Below, piece by piece: positions 43,625 to 52,131 of a stretch of 64,000 bases of DNA. This DNA is from Candidatus Eiseniibacteriota bacterium. GTDB taxonomy: Bacteria > Eisenbacteria > RBG-16-71-46 > CAIMUX01. The notes below the pieces were generated by a model, which saw only the letters and a program-made list of their open reading frames with translations, made no database searches and had not been told where the DNA came from. The stretch covers positions 42,468-106,467 of the forward strand of contig JAKQSZ010000009.1 in the NCBI GenBank assembly GCA_029569475.1. The letters run 5' to 3'. A program made the translations under genes and the position numbers. The stretch's first letter is position 1, and each line of letters begins with the position of its first letter.

Positions 43625-43656
43625 AAGGGGCTGGAACGTCTGTTCCGGCCCCTTTT
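43625..43656 (+). terminator. Rho-independent terminator
   Basis: A hairpin of about 11 base pairs (AAGGGGCTGGAAC pairing with GTTCCGGCCCC, one G-T wobble, 4-base loop) followed by TTTT. It ends the PEP-CTERM gene and, by its A-run on the other side, could also serve the converging DUF454 gene. Confidence 0.8.
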
Positions 43657-43716
43657 GCATGGGCGCGGGGTCCGGTTCAAAGAGCGGCATGAGCGTTACG
43701 GAAAACCGACCCCTGG

Positions 43717-44136
43717 TCACGCGTCCCCGGAGATCCTCGTTCCGGCTCGCCGCGTCTTCAACCGAAGCAGGTGAGCCGTCACCCCGACGCCCACGCCGAG
43801 CAGGATGAAACGGACCCACCAGATCCGGCCCGGCTCCGTACCCACGGCTGAGAGCGCCAGCCCGGCCCAGAGCACGGCGAGCGTCGTCAGCTTGGAAGAC
43901 AACGCCATGCCCTCTCCGGAGCGGTGACTCCGCAAATACCCGCCCAGCCAGCGGTGTCCGGTCAGCCACCCATGGAGTCGCGAGGAACTTCGGGCGAAGC
44001 AGGCCGCCGCGATGAGCAGAAACACGGTGGTGGGCAGCAACGGAAGAATGGCGCCCAGCACAGCCAGAGCGACGGACACGATCCCGGCCCCGATGAGAAG
44101 GCCACGGCGCATTCCGGAGATAGGATCAGAGGGCAT
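43717..44136 (-). CDS. DUF454 (YbaN-family) membrane protein
   Basis: 139 residues from ATG 44136. Three to four membrane helices. The family core is VLGAILPLLPTTVFLLIAAACFARSS followed by LHGWLTGHRWLGGYL, which matches YbaN/DUF454 exactly. The function of the family is unknown; in some bacteria it is found near heme or iron genes. The in-frame sequence upstream is repeat-derived and is not taken as coding. Confidence 0.8.
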   Translation of the reverse strand: MPSDPISGMRRGLLIGAGIVSVALAVLGAILPLLPTTVFLLIAAACFARSSSRLHGWLTGHRWLGGYLRSHRSGEGMALSSKLTTLAVLWAGLALSAVGTEPGRIWWVRFILLGVGVGVTAHLLRLKTRRAGTRISGDA

Positions 44137-44162
44137 TCCCCAGTCTCTCACGATTCCATGAC

Positions 44163-44295
44163 GCGGCCGAGGGCAAGGCGTGCGGCCGAGGGCAAGGCTT
44201 GCGGCCGAGGGCAGGGCATGCGGCCGAGCGCAAGGCGTGCGGCCGAGCGCAAGGCGTGCGGCAGAGCGCAAGGCGTGCGGCAGAGGGCGCGGCTC
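44163..44295 (+). repeat. 19-bp tandem repeat, seven copies
   Basis: Seven units of GCGGCCGAGGGCAAGGCGT with single-base changes (GGGCAAGG, GCGCAAGG, GGGCAGGG). They lie between the 5' ends and 3' ends of the DUF454 and second PEP-CTERM genes, both on the minus strand. The most regular array in the window. Confidence 0.92.
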
Positions 44296-44351
44296 GCGGA
44301 CCGGGCCCTCGGACGCACAATGGATCCCGGCTGATCGACCGCATCGACGCG

Positions 44352-45152
44352 CTAACGAACGGGACGTCGCCTCCGGCGATGGGCCGCGAACAGAAGCCCG
44401 CCGAGCGCGGGCGCCAGCAAGAGGGCGGTGGAGGGCTCCGGAACAGGCTGCGTCGGATCATCGCCGAGCCACACGGACATGGTCAGCCGGGTGGCATGCT
44501 CGTCCGCGCGAACGAACTGCTCCGTGTAGTTGCTCGCCGTGGTGTTCATGGAACCCGAAAGCGTGTAATAGTATGAGGCTCCTTCCACGAGATCCAGCAG
44601 GATGGGCTCGTTGAGGGAGAAGTCCCCCGGCGTACTGAAATCCCAGAACTCGCTGAAGATGGATTCCATCTGCTCGTTCTGGATGCTCAGGCTGACCATG
44701 CCGGAGCCAGCGCCGATCCCCTGGGTCTGCAGACTGCCCTCGACAAGGAAGGGCAGAGCCACCAGATCTGCTCCATCGATGTCCATGACGCTGAAGCTGC
44801 CTTGCGAACCGCCGCTGACATATCCCCAGCCGGTTCCTTCGTGCTCGACCCAGGATGTCGCGAATCCCTCGCTCTCGCCCCGAAACGAGCGTGCTTCGAT
44901 CTGAAGCAGCGAAGATCCTCGATCTCCGAAGCTGTCTTGCGCTTCCGCGGTCACCGTTCCCAGGCCGTTGAGCGGATTCTGCTCTTCGTCGTGCTCCTCC
45001 CCCCCGGGGCCGCTGGCATGGGCGCCGGCCCCGGCGATGCCGCCGGCTTGGATGACATCTCCCCAGACGAACGTCGTGGCCCGAGCGCTCGGTGTCCAGC
45101 AGAGCAGCCCCAGGGCGGCTATCGACCAGACGATGCGATGGTAACGAAACAT
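44352..45152 (-). CDS. PEP-CTERM sorting-domain protein
   Basis: 266 residues from ATG 45152, preceded by GGGAGGTCTG. Signal peptide (RIVWSIAALGLLCWTPSARA), a beta-rich middle with no known domain (repeated GSQGSFSV and SGSMNTTASN segments), and a C-terminal sorting signal PVPEPSTALLLAPALGGLLF followed by HRRRRR. Same class as the protein at 42876-43577, but with no clear similarity in the middle. Possible exosortase substrate linked to cell-surface matrix. Confidence 0.85.
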   Translation of the reverse strand: MFRYHRIVWSIAALGLLCWTPSARATTFVWGDVIQAGGIAGAGAHASGPGGEEHDEEQNPLNGLGTVTAEAQDSFGDRGSSLLQIEARSFRGESEGFATSWVEHEGTGWGYVSGGSQGSFSVMDIDGADLVALPFLVEGSLQTQGIGAGSGMVSLSIQNEQMESIFSEFWDFSTPGDFSLNEPILLDLVEGASYYYTLSGSMNTTASNYTEQFVRADEHATRLTMSVWLGDDPTQPVPEPSTALLLAPALGGLLFAAHRRRRRPVR

Positions 45153-45297
45153 CAGACCTCCCTCGCGCCTCACGGGGCGCGTATCCGGAACATGGTTCCT
45201 GTGCCTTGTGAACGGGCACCTGTCCCTGCAGGCGGCCTGGACATCGGTGCGCAAACGAGAGCCGCTGAACATAGCAGACGCTCGGGTTGGCGGACAC

Positions 45298-45418
45298 GCG
45301 AGGATGTCAATCTCCTGACTGGAAGCCGTGAATCGTTCGGACGCGAGATGATGAGGCGGCCGGCACGTGTGACGCGTCGAAGGCGAGGATGTCAATCTCG
45401 TGGCTGGAAGCGGGAATC
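45298..45418 (+). repeat. Pair of 36-bp direct repeats, 85 bp apart
   Basis: GCGAGGATGTCAATCTC(C/G)T begins both copies (45298-45333 and 45383-45418), and 31 or more of 36 positions agree. They lie between two divergent genes: the PEP-CTERM protein and the Cys-rich protein. The 85-bp spacing places both on the same DNA face (about eight turns), as expected for regulator sites. Confidence 0.7.
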
Positions 45419-45518
45419 ACTCCCCTCGGGCCGGGGAACCACACCTGCGCCGGTTTGGTACTGCGATTCGGCGGACGTCCGAGGGGACCGGTTGACCACG
45501 AGGAGCCTCTGTTACACA

Positions 45519-45995
45519 ATGCGTGAAATGCGTTCCGTCGTGGGATCGATCCTGATCACGTGTGTGATCTTCCTGCAGTTCGGCACCTCACGGTGTCCGG
45601 GGGAGGATTGCTGCGACTCCTCGTCCGGTGATTTCGCGGCGGTCGCCAGCTGTTGTGAGTCTCCAGGCAAGGCTCTCGCAGGTTGCTCGGAAGCGTCCCA
45701 CGGCCAAGCGTCGTCGATGGCCGGGCGGGAGCAAGTTGCCTCCGGCTGCGCGGGACGGACTTCTGGCGAGGTTGCGTGCTCCGACGGCGCGACCGGCCCG
45801 GGTCACCCGCGGCAGTGCGGCGGGCCTTGCCTGCCGTGCGTCTGCTGCATGGACCGAAGCGTTGTCGTGCCGGTCGCATGGCAGAGGCCTCCGGCGATCG
45901 TGACCGTCTCCGCTGCTCCTCCCATGGTCGAAGTGTCAATCCTCTCTCCTCCGCCCCGAGATCTTCTCAAGGTCCCCAAACGCGCGATGGTCTAG
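45519..45995 (+). CDS. Exported cysteine-rich protein at the head of a metal-efflux block
   Basis: 158 residues from ATG 45519. Hydrophobic N-terminus (VVGSILITCVIFLQFG), then 14 cysteines, many in pairs (CPGEDCC, SCCES, CGGPCLPCVCC), and a Pro-rich end (SILSPPPRDLLKVPKRAMV). Small exported Cys- or His-rich proteins of this layout (for example CzcI-like) often precede heavy-metal RND systems, and one follows here. A metal-binding or metal-sensing role is inferred; the family itself is not recognised. The ribosome site is weak (AGGAG, 13 bases away), so the ATG at 45528 is also possible. Confidence 0.6.
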   Translation: MREMRSVVGSILITCVIFLQFGTSRCPGEDCCDSSSGDFAAVASCCESPGKALAGCSEASHGQASSMAGREQVASGCAGRTSGEVACSDGATGPGHPRQCGGPCLPCVCCMDRSVVVPVAWQRPPAIVTVSAAPPMVEVSILSPPPRDLLKVPKRAMV

Positions 45996-46164
45996 TCGCG
46001 GGTTGTCGGACCCGCGCCCGGCAGGCCGGACGGAGGAAGCGCGCCCGCGTCCCCGGAGGCCAGGCCGACCCGCGAGCGCGCGCGGTGTGCCCCGGCAGCG
46101 ACACCAGCATCCGGGCGGGGCCATGCGAGAGACCAAGGATCCATCACCGAGAAAGGGAGGGACG

Positions 46165-46605
46165 ATGCACAAGTTCCTCGTAGGCATTGCCATCTTCTGC
46201 CTCGCCATTGCGGCGTGCGGAGACGGCTCGGCCGATCGCGCGGCCGAAAGGCAAACGGGTTCCGGCGGCGGTGAAGCCGCACACGACCGCGCCGGAGGTT
46301 CCCCGGGCGACCGCACCGGCCGCCCCTCATCCGACCGTGCCGGTGGTTCCTCCGTCGACCAGGCCATCGACGATGAGGGGAGTGGCTACCATGCCCCTGC
46401 CGGCGCCGTAACCGGGTCGTACGAAGATTGGTGTGGGGCGCACGGGGTCCCGGAGAGCGCTTGCACACGCTGTGATCCATCTCTGATCCCGGCGTTCAAG
46501 GCCACTCATGACTGGTGTGACGAGCACGGCCTTCCGGAGTCACAGTGCAAGGCCTGCAATCCGGATCTTGTCATTGCGCGGCCGCCCAAGCCGGAGGCGC
46601 GCTGA
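46165..46605 (+). CDS. Lipoprotein with two WCxxHGxPESxCxxC modules
   Basis: 146 residues. A lipobox IAAC gives lipidated Cys18. A disordered Gly/Arg/Ser linker (repeat-like DNA at 46276-46352) leads to two copies of a cysteine module: DWCGAHGVPESACTRCDPSL and DWCDEHGLPESQCKACNPDL. Each has three Cys and one His, fit to bind a metal ion. The same module opens the next protein, the RND adaptor. The start ATG follows GGGAGGG. Two bases separate the genes, so they are co-transcribed. Probable role: hand metal ions to the efflux adaptor. Confidence 0.75.
   Translation: MHKFLVGIAIFCLAIAACGDGSADRAAERQTGSGGGEAAHDRAGGSPGDRTGRPSSDRAGGSSVDQAIDDEGSGYHAPAGAVTGSYEDWCGAHGVPESACTRCDPSLIPAFKATHDWCDEHGLPESQCKACNPDLVIARPPKPEAR
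46276..46352 (+). repeat. Degenerate repeat coding a Gly/Arg/Asp linker
   Basis: Imprecise ~27-bp units (GACCG-GCCGG-GGTTCC type) code for DRAGGSPGDRTGRPSSDRAGGS in the lipoprotein linker. Confidence 0.5.
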
Positions 46606-46607
46606 TC

Positions 46608-48002
46608 ATGGGCCGGCTCGAGATCGCCGCGAGGGTGTTGTGGCCACTGCCGATGCTGCTCCTATCGATGCTGGCGTTGGGGGGCTGCCAGCGGACGGCG
46701 CCCCCGGCCGAAGGCCACGGCAACGCGGCGCCGGTTCAAGCGGCCCAGGGCATGTGCGGCGCTCACGATGTGCTGGCAGCGTTGTGCACCCTCTGCAATC
46801 CAAAACTGGCCCCGACCTTCCAGCAGAAGGGCGACTGGTGCGGTGAGCACGGGCTGCCGGAGTCCATCTGCCCGATCTGCCATCCGGAGCGGGGCGGGCG
46901 GCCCGAGATGGATGTGGCCATCGAAGACAACGGCAACCTGCCCCCGCCTCATGGCCTGCGGGTCACGCTGGCCTCGCCCGAGGTGGCCGAGGAGGCGGGG
47001 ATCCGGGCGGTGGAGGCCGCTCGTGGGACCGATGAATCCGCTGTGCTGGCCACCGCGACCATCGTGGCTGACAATGCCCGCAGCGCGCTCGTCAACCCGA
47101 CCGCGGCCGGTGTGATCCGCGAGTTCCTGGTGGAGATCGGCGCCGAGGTGCGGCGGGGCGCTCCCCTGGTCCGGATCGAGAGCGCCGAGGTGGCCGATGC
47201 CAGGGCGCGATTGCGGGCGGCCCGGGCGCGCCAGGAGGTCGCCGGCGCTTCGTACGAACGCGAAGACCAGTTGTACGCGCGGGGGATCTCGGCGGAGAAG
47301 GACGCGCAGGTCGCCGAGCAGGAGCGGCTCGAAGCGCAGGCGGAGGTGAGTGCCGCCCTCGCGGCGCTGGAAATGATCGGCGCCTCGGAAGGCGAGTCGG
47401 GGATCTACGACCTGCGCGCGCCGATCGCCGGGACGGTGACACGCCGCGACTTCACGGTGGGGACACTCGTCCATGACGACGATCCATTGTTCGAAATCGT
47501 GGACACCTCCGTGCTCTGGGCGGAGATCGACGTTCCTGAAGCGCAGATCGGCCGCGTCGCCCCCGGACAGCGGGTCGTCATCGAAGCCGGACCCGGCCGC
47601 GAGACGTTCGAAACGACCGTCGAGTACATCTCTCCGGTGGTGGATCCGAGGACGCGCACCGTGCGGGTCCGCGCCATGCTGCAGAACCCCGGTCGAGCGC
47701 TCCGGGCCAACGTCTACGCCACCGCTCACATCTTTGCCCGCGGGGGCTCCTCCGCTGTCCTGGTCCCTCGCGAAGCCGTGCAGGACGCCCGGGGGGCCGC
47801 GGTCGTCTTCGTGCCGGTGTCGGCCGGGGAGTACGAGACGCGGCACGTGTCGGTGTCCCCTGCGGCGGGCGATCTGCTCGCGGTCACCGAAGGCGTGCGG
47901 GCGGGCGAATCCGTCGTGGTGGAAGGGGCTTTCTTCCTGAAGACCGAAACGCTGAAGGAGAGCATCGGCGCCGGGTGCTGCGATGTCGGGACGCCGCACT
48001 GA
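46608..48002 (+). CDS. Heavy-metal RND efflux adaptor (CzcB/CusB-like)
   Basis: 464 residues. Lipobox LGGC (Cys27), then the cysteine module twice: CGAHDVLAALCTLCNPKLAP (degenerate) and DWCGEHGLPESICPICHPER. The membrane-fusion core follows: barrel-sandwich hybrid halves (NPTAAGVIREFLVEIGAEVR and IYDLRAPIAGTVTRRDFTVG), a coiled-coil hairpin (about 210-270), a beta-barrel (ISPVVDPRTRTVRVRAML) and the membrane-proximal part. The C-terminus ends GAGCCDVGTPH, with a further Cys pair. It links the inner-membrane pump to an outer-membrane channel. No outer-membrane factor gene is in this window. Confidence 0.88.
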   Translation: MGRLEIAARVLWPLPMLLLSMLALGGCQRTAPPAEGHGNAAPVQAAQGMCGAHDVLAALCTLCNPKLAPTFQQKGDWCGEHGLPESICPICHPERGGRPEMDVAIEDNGNLPPPHGLRVTLASPEVAEEAGIRAVEAARGTDESAVLATATIVADNARSALVNPTAAGVIREFLVEIGAEVRRGAPLVRIESAEVADARARLRAARARQEVAGASYEREDQLYARGISAEKDAQVAEQERLEAQAEVSAALAALEMIGASEGESGIYDLRAPIAGTVTRRDFTVGTLVHDDDPLFEIVDTSVLWAEIDVPEAQIGRVAPGQRVVIEAGPGRETFETTVEYISPVVDPRTRTVRVRAMLQNPGRALRANVYATAHIFARGGSSAVLVPREAVQDARGAAVVFVPVSAGEYETRHVSVSPAAGDLLAVTEGVRAGESVVVEGAFFLKTETLKESIGAGCCDVGTPH

Positions 48003-48197
48003 TGCGGTCCTCCTCGCTCCGGACTGCCGCCGTTGTCGCTTTTTCGCCGGAGCGGAGCCGGTGCGGATAGCGCCAATCCGGCCGGTGCGGCGGTCAGCCG
48101 CTCGAAGGGATCCAGGGGCCGGCGCCGGATCAGCCGCGTCGACTCCTCCATGTGCGCGCGTGACATCGCCGGCAACGTCACGGCGGGCGGGTAGGTG

Positions 48198-51100
48198 ATG
48201 GACCGTCTTCTGCAACAGGTCATCGGCTGGTCGATCCGCCATCGCCGCCTGGTGATCGCGGCTTCGATCGTCTGGATCGGGGCGGGCTTGCTCGCGCTGC
48301 GCCGGCTGCCGATCGATGCCTTTCCCGACACGACGCCGGTCCAGGTCCAGGTCAACACCGTGGCTCCCTCCCTGGGACCACTGGAGATCGAACGGCAGAT
48401 CACCTTCCTGGTCGAGCAGGCGATCTCAGGTCTGCCGAACCTTCGCGAGGTCCGCTCCATCTCGAAGTTCGGCTTCTCCCAGGTGTCGTTGATCTTCGAC
48501 GAAGGAACCGACATCTACTTCGCGCGGCAGGTGGTCATGGAGCGCCTGCAGGCCGTGGAACTCCCCGACGGAATCGAGCGGCCTCAACTCGGCCCGGTGG
48601 CGACCGGGATCGGGGAGATCTTCCACTACGTGGTCACCGGCGCCGGGAAAAGCCTCAGTGAACTGCGCGCCGTGCAGGACTGGATCATCAAGCCACAGCT
48701 GCGAGCGGTGCCGGGCGTGGCCGAGGTGAACAGCTGGGGAGGGGACGAGCGGCAGATCCATGTCCGGGTTGATCCGGTCGACCTCGCCCGCTACGGCCTG
48801 ACGCTGGGCGATCTCGCCGGGGCGCTGGAACGCAACAACGCCAACGTGGGAGGCGGCACGCTCGACCAGGCGGGGCAGTCCGCGCTCATTCAGGGCATCG
48901 GCATCGTGACCCGGCCGTCCGACGTCGAGAACATCATCGTGGCCTCGCGGGGTGGCGTGCCGGTCCGTGTCAAGGACGTCGCCCGGGTGGTCGAGGGACG
49001 GGAGATCCGCCGCGGGGCGGTCACAGCCGCCGGCGAGGGGGAGATCATCCTCGGCCTCGGTTTCATGCTGATGGGCGAGAACAGTCACGAGGTGGCCCGC
49101 AACCTCGAGCTGCGGCTGCGGGAGATTCGGCGGATGCTCCCCGCCGGCATCGAGGTGACAACGGTGTACAACCGGACGGAGCTGGTCGACCATGTTCTGT
49201 ACACCGTTCGGGAGAACCTTTTCGAGGGCGCGATCCTGGTCATCGCCGTCCTGTTCCTTTTTCTCGGCAACATCCGCGCGGGGCTCATCGTCGCCTCGGC
49301 GATTCCCCTCTCCCTGCTCTTCGCCTTCGACCTCATGACCCGCGCCGGCATCGCCGGGACGCTGATGAGTCTGGGCGCGATCGACTTCGGTCTGGTCGTC
49401 GACAGCTCGGTCATCACGATGGAAAACGCGGTGAGGCGCCTCTCCGAGAACCCGGCGGGGCGCTCCCGGGCCGAGGTGGTGCGCGAGGCCGCGGTGGAGG
49501 TGCGGCGGCCGACCATGTTCGGCGAGCTGATCATCATGATCGTCTACCTCCCGATCCTGGCCCTCGAGGGTGTGGAGGGGAAGATGTTCCGTCCCATGGC
49601 CGCGACGGTCATCTTCGCGCTTCTGGGATCGCTCGTGCTTTCCGTGACCCTGATGCCGGCTCTGGGCGCGACCTTCCTGCCGCGCCGGATCTCGCACCAG
49701 GAGAATCGGATCATCCGCGGGTTGAAGGGGCTCTACCGCCCGGCCCTGCGGCGCGCCCTTCTGCGACCGGGGCTGGTCCTGGCGCTCGCCTCCCTGCTCA
49801 TCCTCGGAGGGGGAGCCCTGGCCACGCGGCTGGGTTCGGAGTTCATTCCGCGCCTGAACGAGGGGGCCATCGTCATCAACACGATCCGCCTCGCCGGCGT
49901 GTCGGTCGAGGAGTCGATCCGTTATGGCGGCCACATCGAGCGCGCGCTGCTGCAGGCCTTCCCCGACGAGATCGACCGGATCTGGACGCGCACCGGCACC
50001 GCGGAGGTGGCCACCGACCCGATGGGGCTGGAGCTCTCCGACGTGTTCATCACGCTGCAGCCGCGGCGGCAGTGGAAGCGGGGCGCCTCGCAGGATGAGC
50101 TGGTCGCGGCCATGCAGGAGAAGTTGGAGGGCTTTCCCGGGATGCGGCTGGTCTTCACGCAGCCGATCGAGATGCGGGTCAACGAGATGGTCGCGGGTGT
50201 CCGCGCCGACGTGGCGGTGAAGCTCTTCGGGGACGACTTCGAGACGCTCAAGGCGAAGGCACGCGAGATCGAGGCGGTGATGCTCCAGACGCCCGGCGCG
50301 GCCGATGTGCTGGTGGAGCAACTCACCGGGCAGCCGGTCCTGGAGATCGAGGTGGATCGCGCCGCCATCGCGCGTCACGGAATCGCGGCCGGCGAGGTGC
50401 TGGAGGCGGTGGCCGCCCTGGGCACGCGCCGGGTAGGCATGCTGCAGGAGGGGGAGCGGAGGTTCCCGATCGCCATCTCCCTGGATGACCGCTACCGGAC
50501 CGACGCCGCGGCGGTCGGGCGCATCCAGGTGGCGTCGGCGCAGGGAGACCTGGTGCCACTGGCAATGCTGGCCGACATCCGGATGGTCGAAGGGCCCTCC
50601 ACGATCCAGCGGGAGTGGGGCAAGCGGCGGGTGACGGTCCAGGCCAATGCCCGGGGGCGCGACGTGGGCAGCCTGGTGGCTGATCTTCGCACCGCGCTCG
50701 AGCAGCGCGTGGAGCTGCCGCCCGGTTACTTCCTCCGATTCGGGGGGCAATTCGAGCACCTGGAGCGGGCGCGGGAGCGCCTCATGATCGTCGTTCCGTT
50801 GGCGCTGGCCCTGATCTTCGGGCTTCTCTACCTGACCTACCACCGCGTCGTGGATGCCGCGCGGGTCTTTACGGGAGTCCCCTTCGCCGCCGTGGGCGGG
50901 GTGATCGCGCTCTGGGCGCGGGGCATGCCCTTCAGCGTCTCGGCCGCGGTCGGCTTCGTCGCCCTGTCGGGGGTGGCCGTGCTGGGGGACATGGTCCTCG
51001 TCTCCACCATCCGCCAGCTGCTCGGCCAGGGCCTGCCCCTGCGCGAGGCGGTTCTGCGGGCGGCCGACCAGCGGCTGCGGCCGGTGCTCATTACGGCCCT

Positions 51101-51407
51101 CGTCGCGAGCCTCGGGTTCGTGCCGATGGCGATCAACACCGGGATCGGGGCGGAGGTGCAGCGGCCTCTGGCCACCGTGGTCATCGGAGGGCTCATCACC
51201 TCGACCTTGCTGACCCTCTTCGTGGTGCCGGCGCTCTTTCTCGCGGTGAGCCGGTGGGAGGGCGCTCGAGACACCTCCGGTGTTCGCCCGGGGCCCGACG
51301 CGGACGAGCGCGCCAGGCCTGATCGAGTCGATGCGCCTCGCCCGCGGAGGTGGCGTGCGCGCGGCGCGGCCTCTGCCGCGATGGACACGCCGGAGGCCCG
51401 ACCGTGA
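48198..51407 (+). CDS. Heavy-metal efflux RND pump (CzcA/CusA family)
   Basis: 1069 residues. Proton-driven inner-membrane transporter exporting metal ions through a tripartite complex. RND layout: helix 1 (RLVIAASIVWIGAGLLAL), two large periplasmic loops and twelve helices. The proton-relay region is AIDFGLVVDSSVITMENAV, typical of the HME class. The porter-domain motif FSQVSLIFDEGTDIYFARQ is family-specific. Metal specificity cannot be fixed from motifs alone. The start ATG 48198 has a GTG directly before it. Stop overlaps the next gene by four bases. Confidence 0.92.
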   Translation: MDRLLQQVIGWSIRHRRLVIAASIVWIGAGLLALRRLPIDAFPDTTPVQVQVNTVAPSLGPLEIERQITFLVEQAISGLPNLREVRSISKFGFSQVSLIFDEGTDIYFARQVVMERLQAVELPDGIERPQLGPVATGIGEIFHYVVTGAGKSLSELRAVQDWIIKPQLRAVPGVAEVNSWGGDERQIHVRVDPVDLARYGLTLGDLAGALERNNANVGGGTLDQAGQSALIQGIGIVTRPSDVENIIVASRGGVPVRVKDVARVVEGREIRRGAVTAAGEGEIILGLGFMLMGENSHEVARNLELRLREIRRMLPAGIEVTTVYNRTELVDHVLYTVRENLFEGAILVIAVLFLFLGNIRAGLIVASAIPLSLLFAFDLMTRAGIAGTLMSLGAIDFGLVVDSSVITMENAVRRLSENPAGRSRAEVVREAAVEVRRPTMFGELIIMIVYLPILALEGVEGKMFRPMAATVIFALLGSLVLSVTLMPALGATFLPRRISHQENRIIRGLKGLYRPALRRALLRPGLVLALASLLILGGGALATRLGSEFIPRLNEGAIVINTIRLAGVSVEESIRYGGHIERALLQAFPDEIDRIWTRTGTAEVATDPMGLELSDVFITLQPRRQWKRGASQDELVAAMQEKLEGFPGMRLVFTQPIEMRVNEMVAGVRADVAVKLFGDDFETLKAKAREIEAVMLQTPGAADVLVEQLTGQPVLEIEVDRAAIARHGIAAGEVLEAVAALGTRRVGMLQEGERRFPIAISLDDRYRTDAAAVGRIQVASAQGDLVPLAMLADIRMVEGPSTIQREWGKRRVTVQANARGRDVGSLVADLRTALEQRVELPPGYFLRFGGQFEHLERARERLMIVVPLALALIFGLLYLTYHRVVDAARVFTGVPFAAVGGVIALWARGMPFSVSAAVGFVALSGVAVLGDMVLVSTIRQLLGQGLPLREAVLRAADQRLRPVLITALVASLGFVPMAINTGIGAEVQRPLATVVIGGLITSTLLTLFVVPALFLAVSRWEGARDTSGVRPGPDADERARPDRVDAPRPRRWRARGAASAAMDTPEARP

Positions 51408-52066
51408 GCCTGCGATCGTCACCAGTGGCGGATCGGGCGCCCGCGGCCGATCGCGCCAGCGTTCTACGCCGGGGTGTACACCTGGAGTACGCGACCGTCG
51501 GGTGGAACCTGGTGGAGGGAGTTGTCGCGGTCGGCGCGGCACTGCAGGCAGGGAGCGTCGCTCTTCTGGGATTCGGCATCGACAGCTTCGTCGAGACCGC
51601 CTCCGGGCTGATTCTCCTCTGGCGCCTGAAAGCCGAAACGCGCGCGACCCCACCGGAGGACATCGAGCGCCTGGACCGCCGCGCCCATAGACTGGTGGGC
51701 CTCTCCCTGTTTCTCCTCGCCGGCTACATCGCCTTCGACGCGATCGAGACGCTGGTGGAACGCGGCCGGCCCGAGCCGTCGGCGACCGGGATCACGATCA
51801 CTGCTCTATCGATGGCCGTGATGTGGTGGCTGGCCCGGGCCAAGCGCCGGATCGCGGTCGCTCTCGGCAGCCGGGCGCTCGAGGCGGACTCCTTCCAGAC
51901 CACCGCCTGCTGGTGGCTGTCGTTGATCACGCTCATCGGCATCGGGGCCAACGCCGCGTTCGGCTGGTGGTGGGCCGACCCGGTCGCCGCCCTGGGCGTC
52001 ACGGTGTTCCTGGTGGTGGAGGGGCGCAACGCCTGGCGGCAGCAGGACTGCTGCGGTTGCGGTTGA
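51404..52066 (+). CDS. TMEM163-like cation transporter
   Basis: 220 residues, GTG start inside the RND pump stop. About six membrane helices with the cation-diffusion-facilitator-like cores SVALLGFGIDSFVETASGLI and ALEADSFQTTACWW, then WWWADPVAAL. The metal-site acidic residues (GxDSxxE, EAD, ADP) are kept, but the cytoplasmic C-terminal domain of typical CDF proteins is absent, as in the TMEM163 zinc-transporter group. Coupling to the RND pump suggests it moves the same ions across the inner membrane. Ends with a Cys-rich tail (DCCGCG). Confidence 0.8.
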   Translation: MSLRSSPVADRAPAADRASVLRRGVHLEYATVGWNLVEGVVAVGAALQAGSVALLGFGIDSFVETASGLILLWRLKAETRATPPEDIERLDRRAHRLVGLSLFLLAGYIAFDAIETLVERGRPEPSATGITITALSMAVMWWLARAKRRIAVALGSRALEADSFQTTACWWLSLITLIGIGANAAFGWWWADPVAALGVTVFLVVEGRNAWRQQDCCGCG

Positions 52067-52131
52067 TCACCGCCGGCTGGCCGACGCGTCGGACAAGACG
52101 CGTCCCCATCCGGCGGCTCGAGAGGTTGAGA

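Noticed and set aside
44163..44295. CRISPR array
   Set aside because: The units are directly adjacent with no spacers and degenerate within themselves, so this is a minisatellite. No cas genes are near.
45298..45418. Start of a CRISPR array from the 36-bp direct repeats
   Set aside because: Only two copies, spacer of about 49 bp, no third repeat and no cas genes. A two-repeat array cannot be told from a chance or regulatory repeat, so it is reported only as direct repeats.
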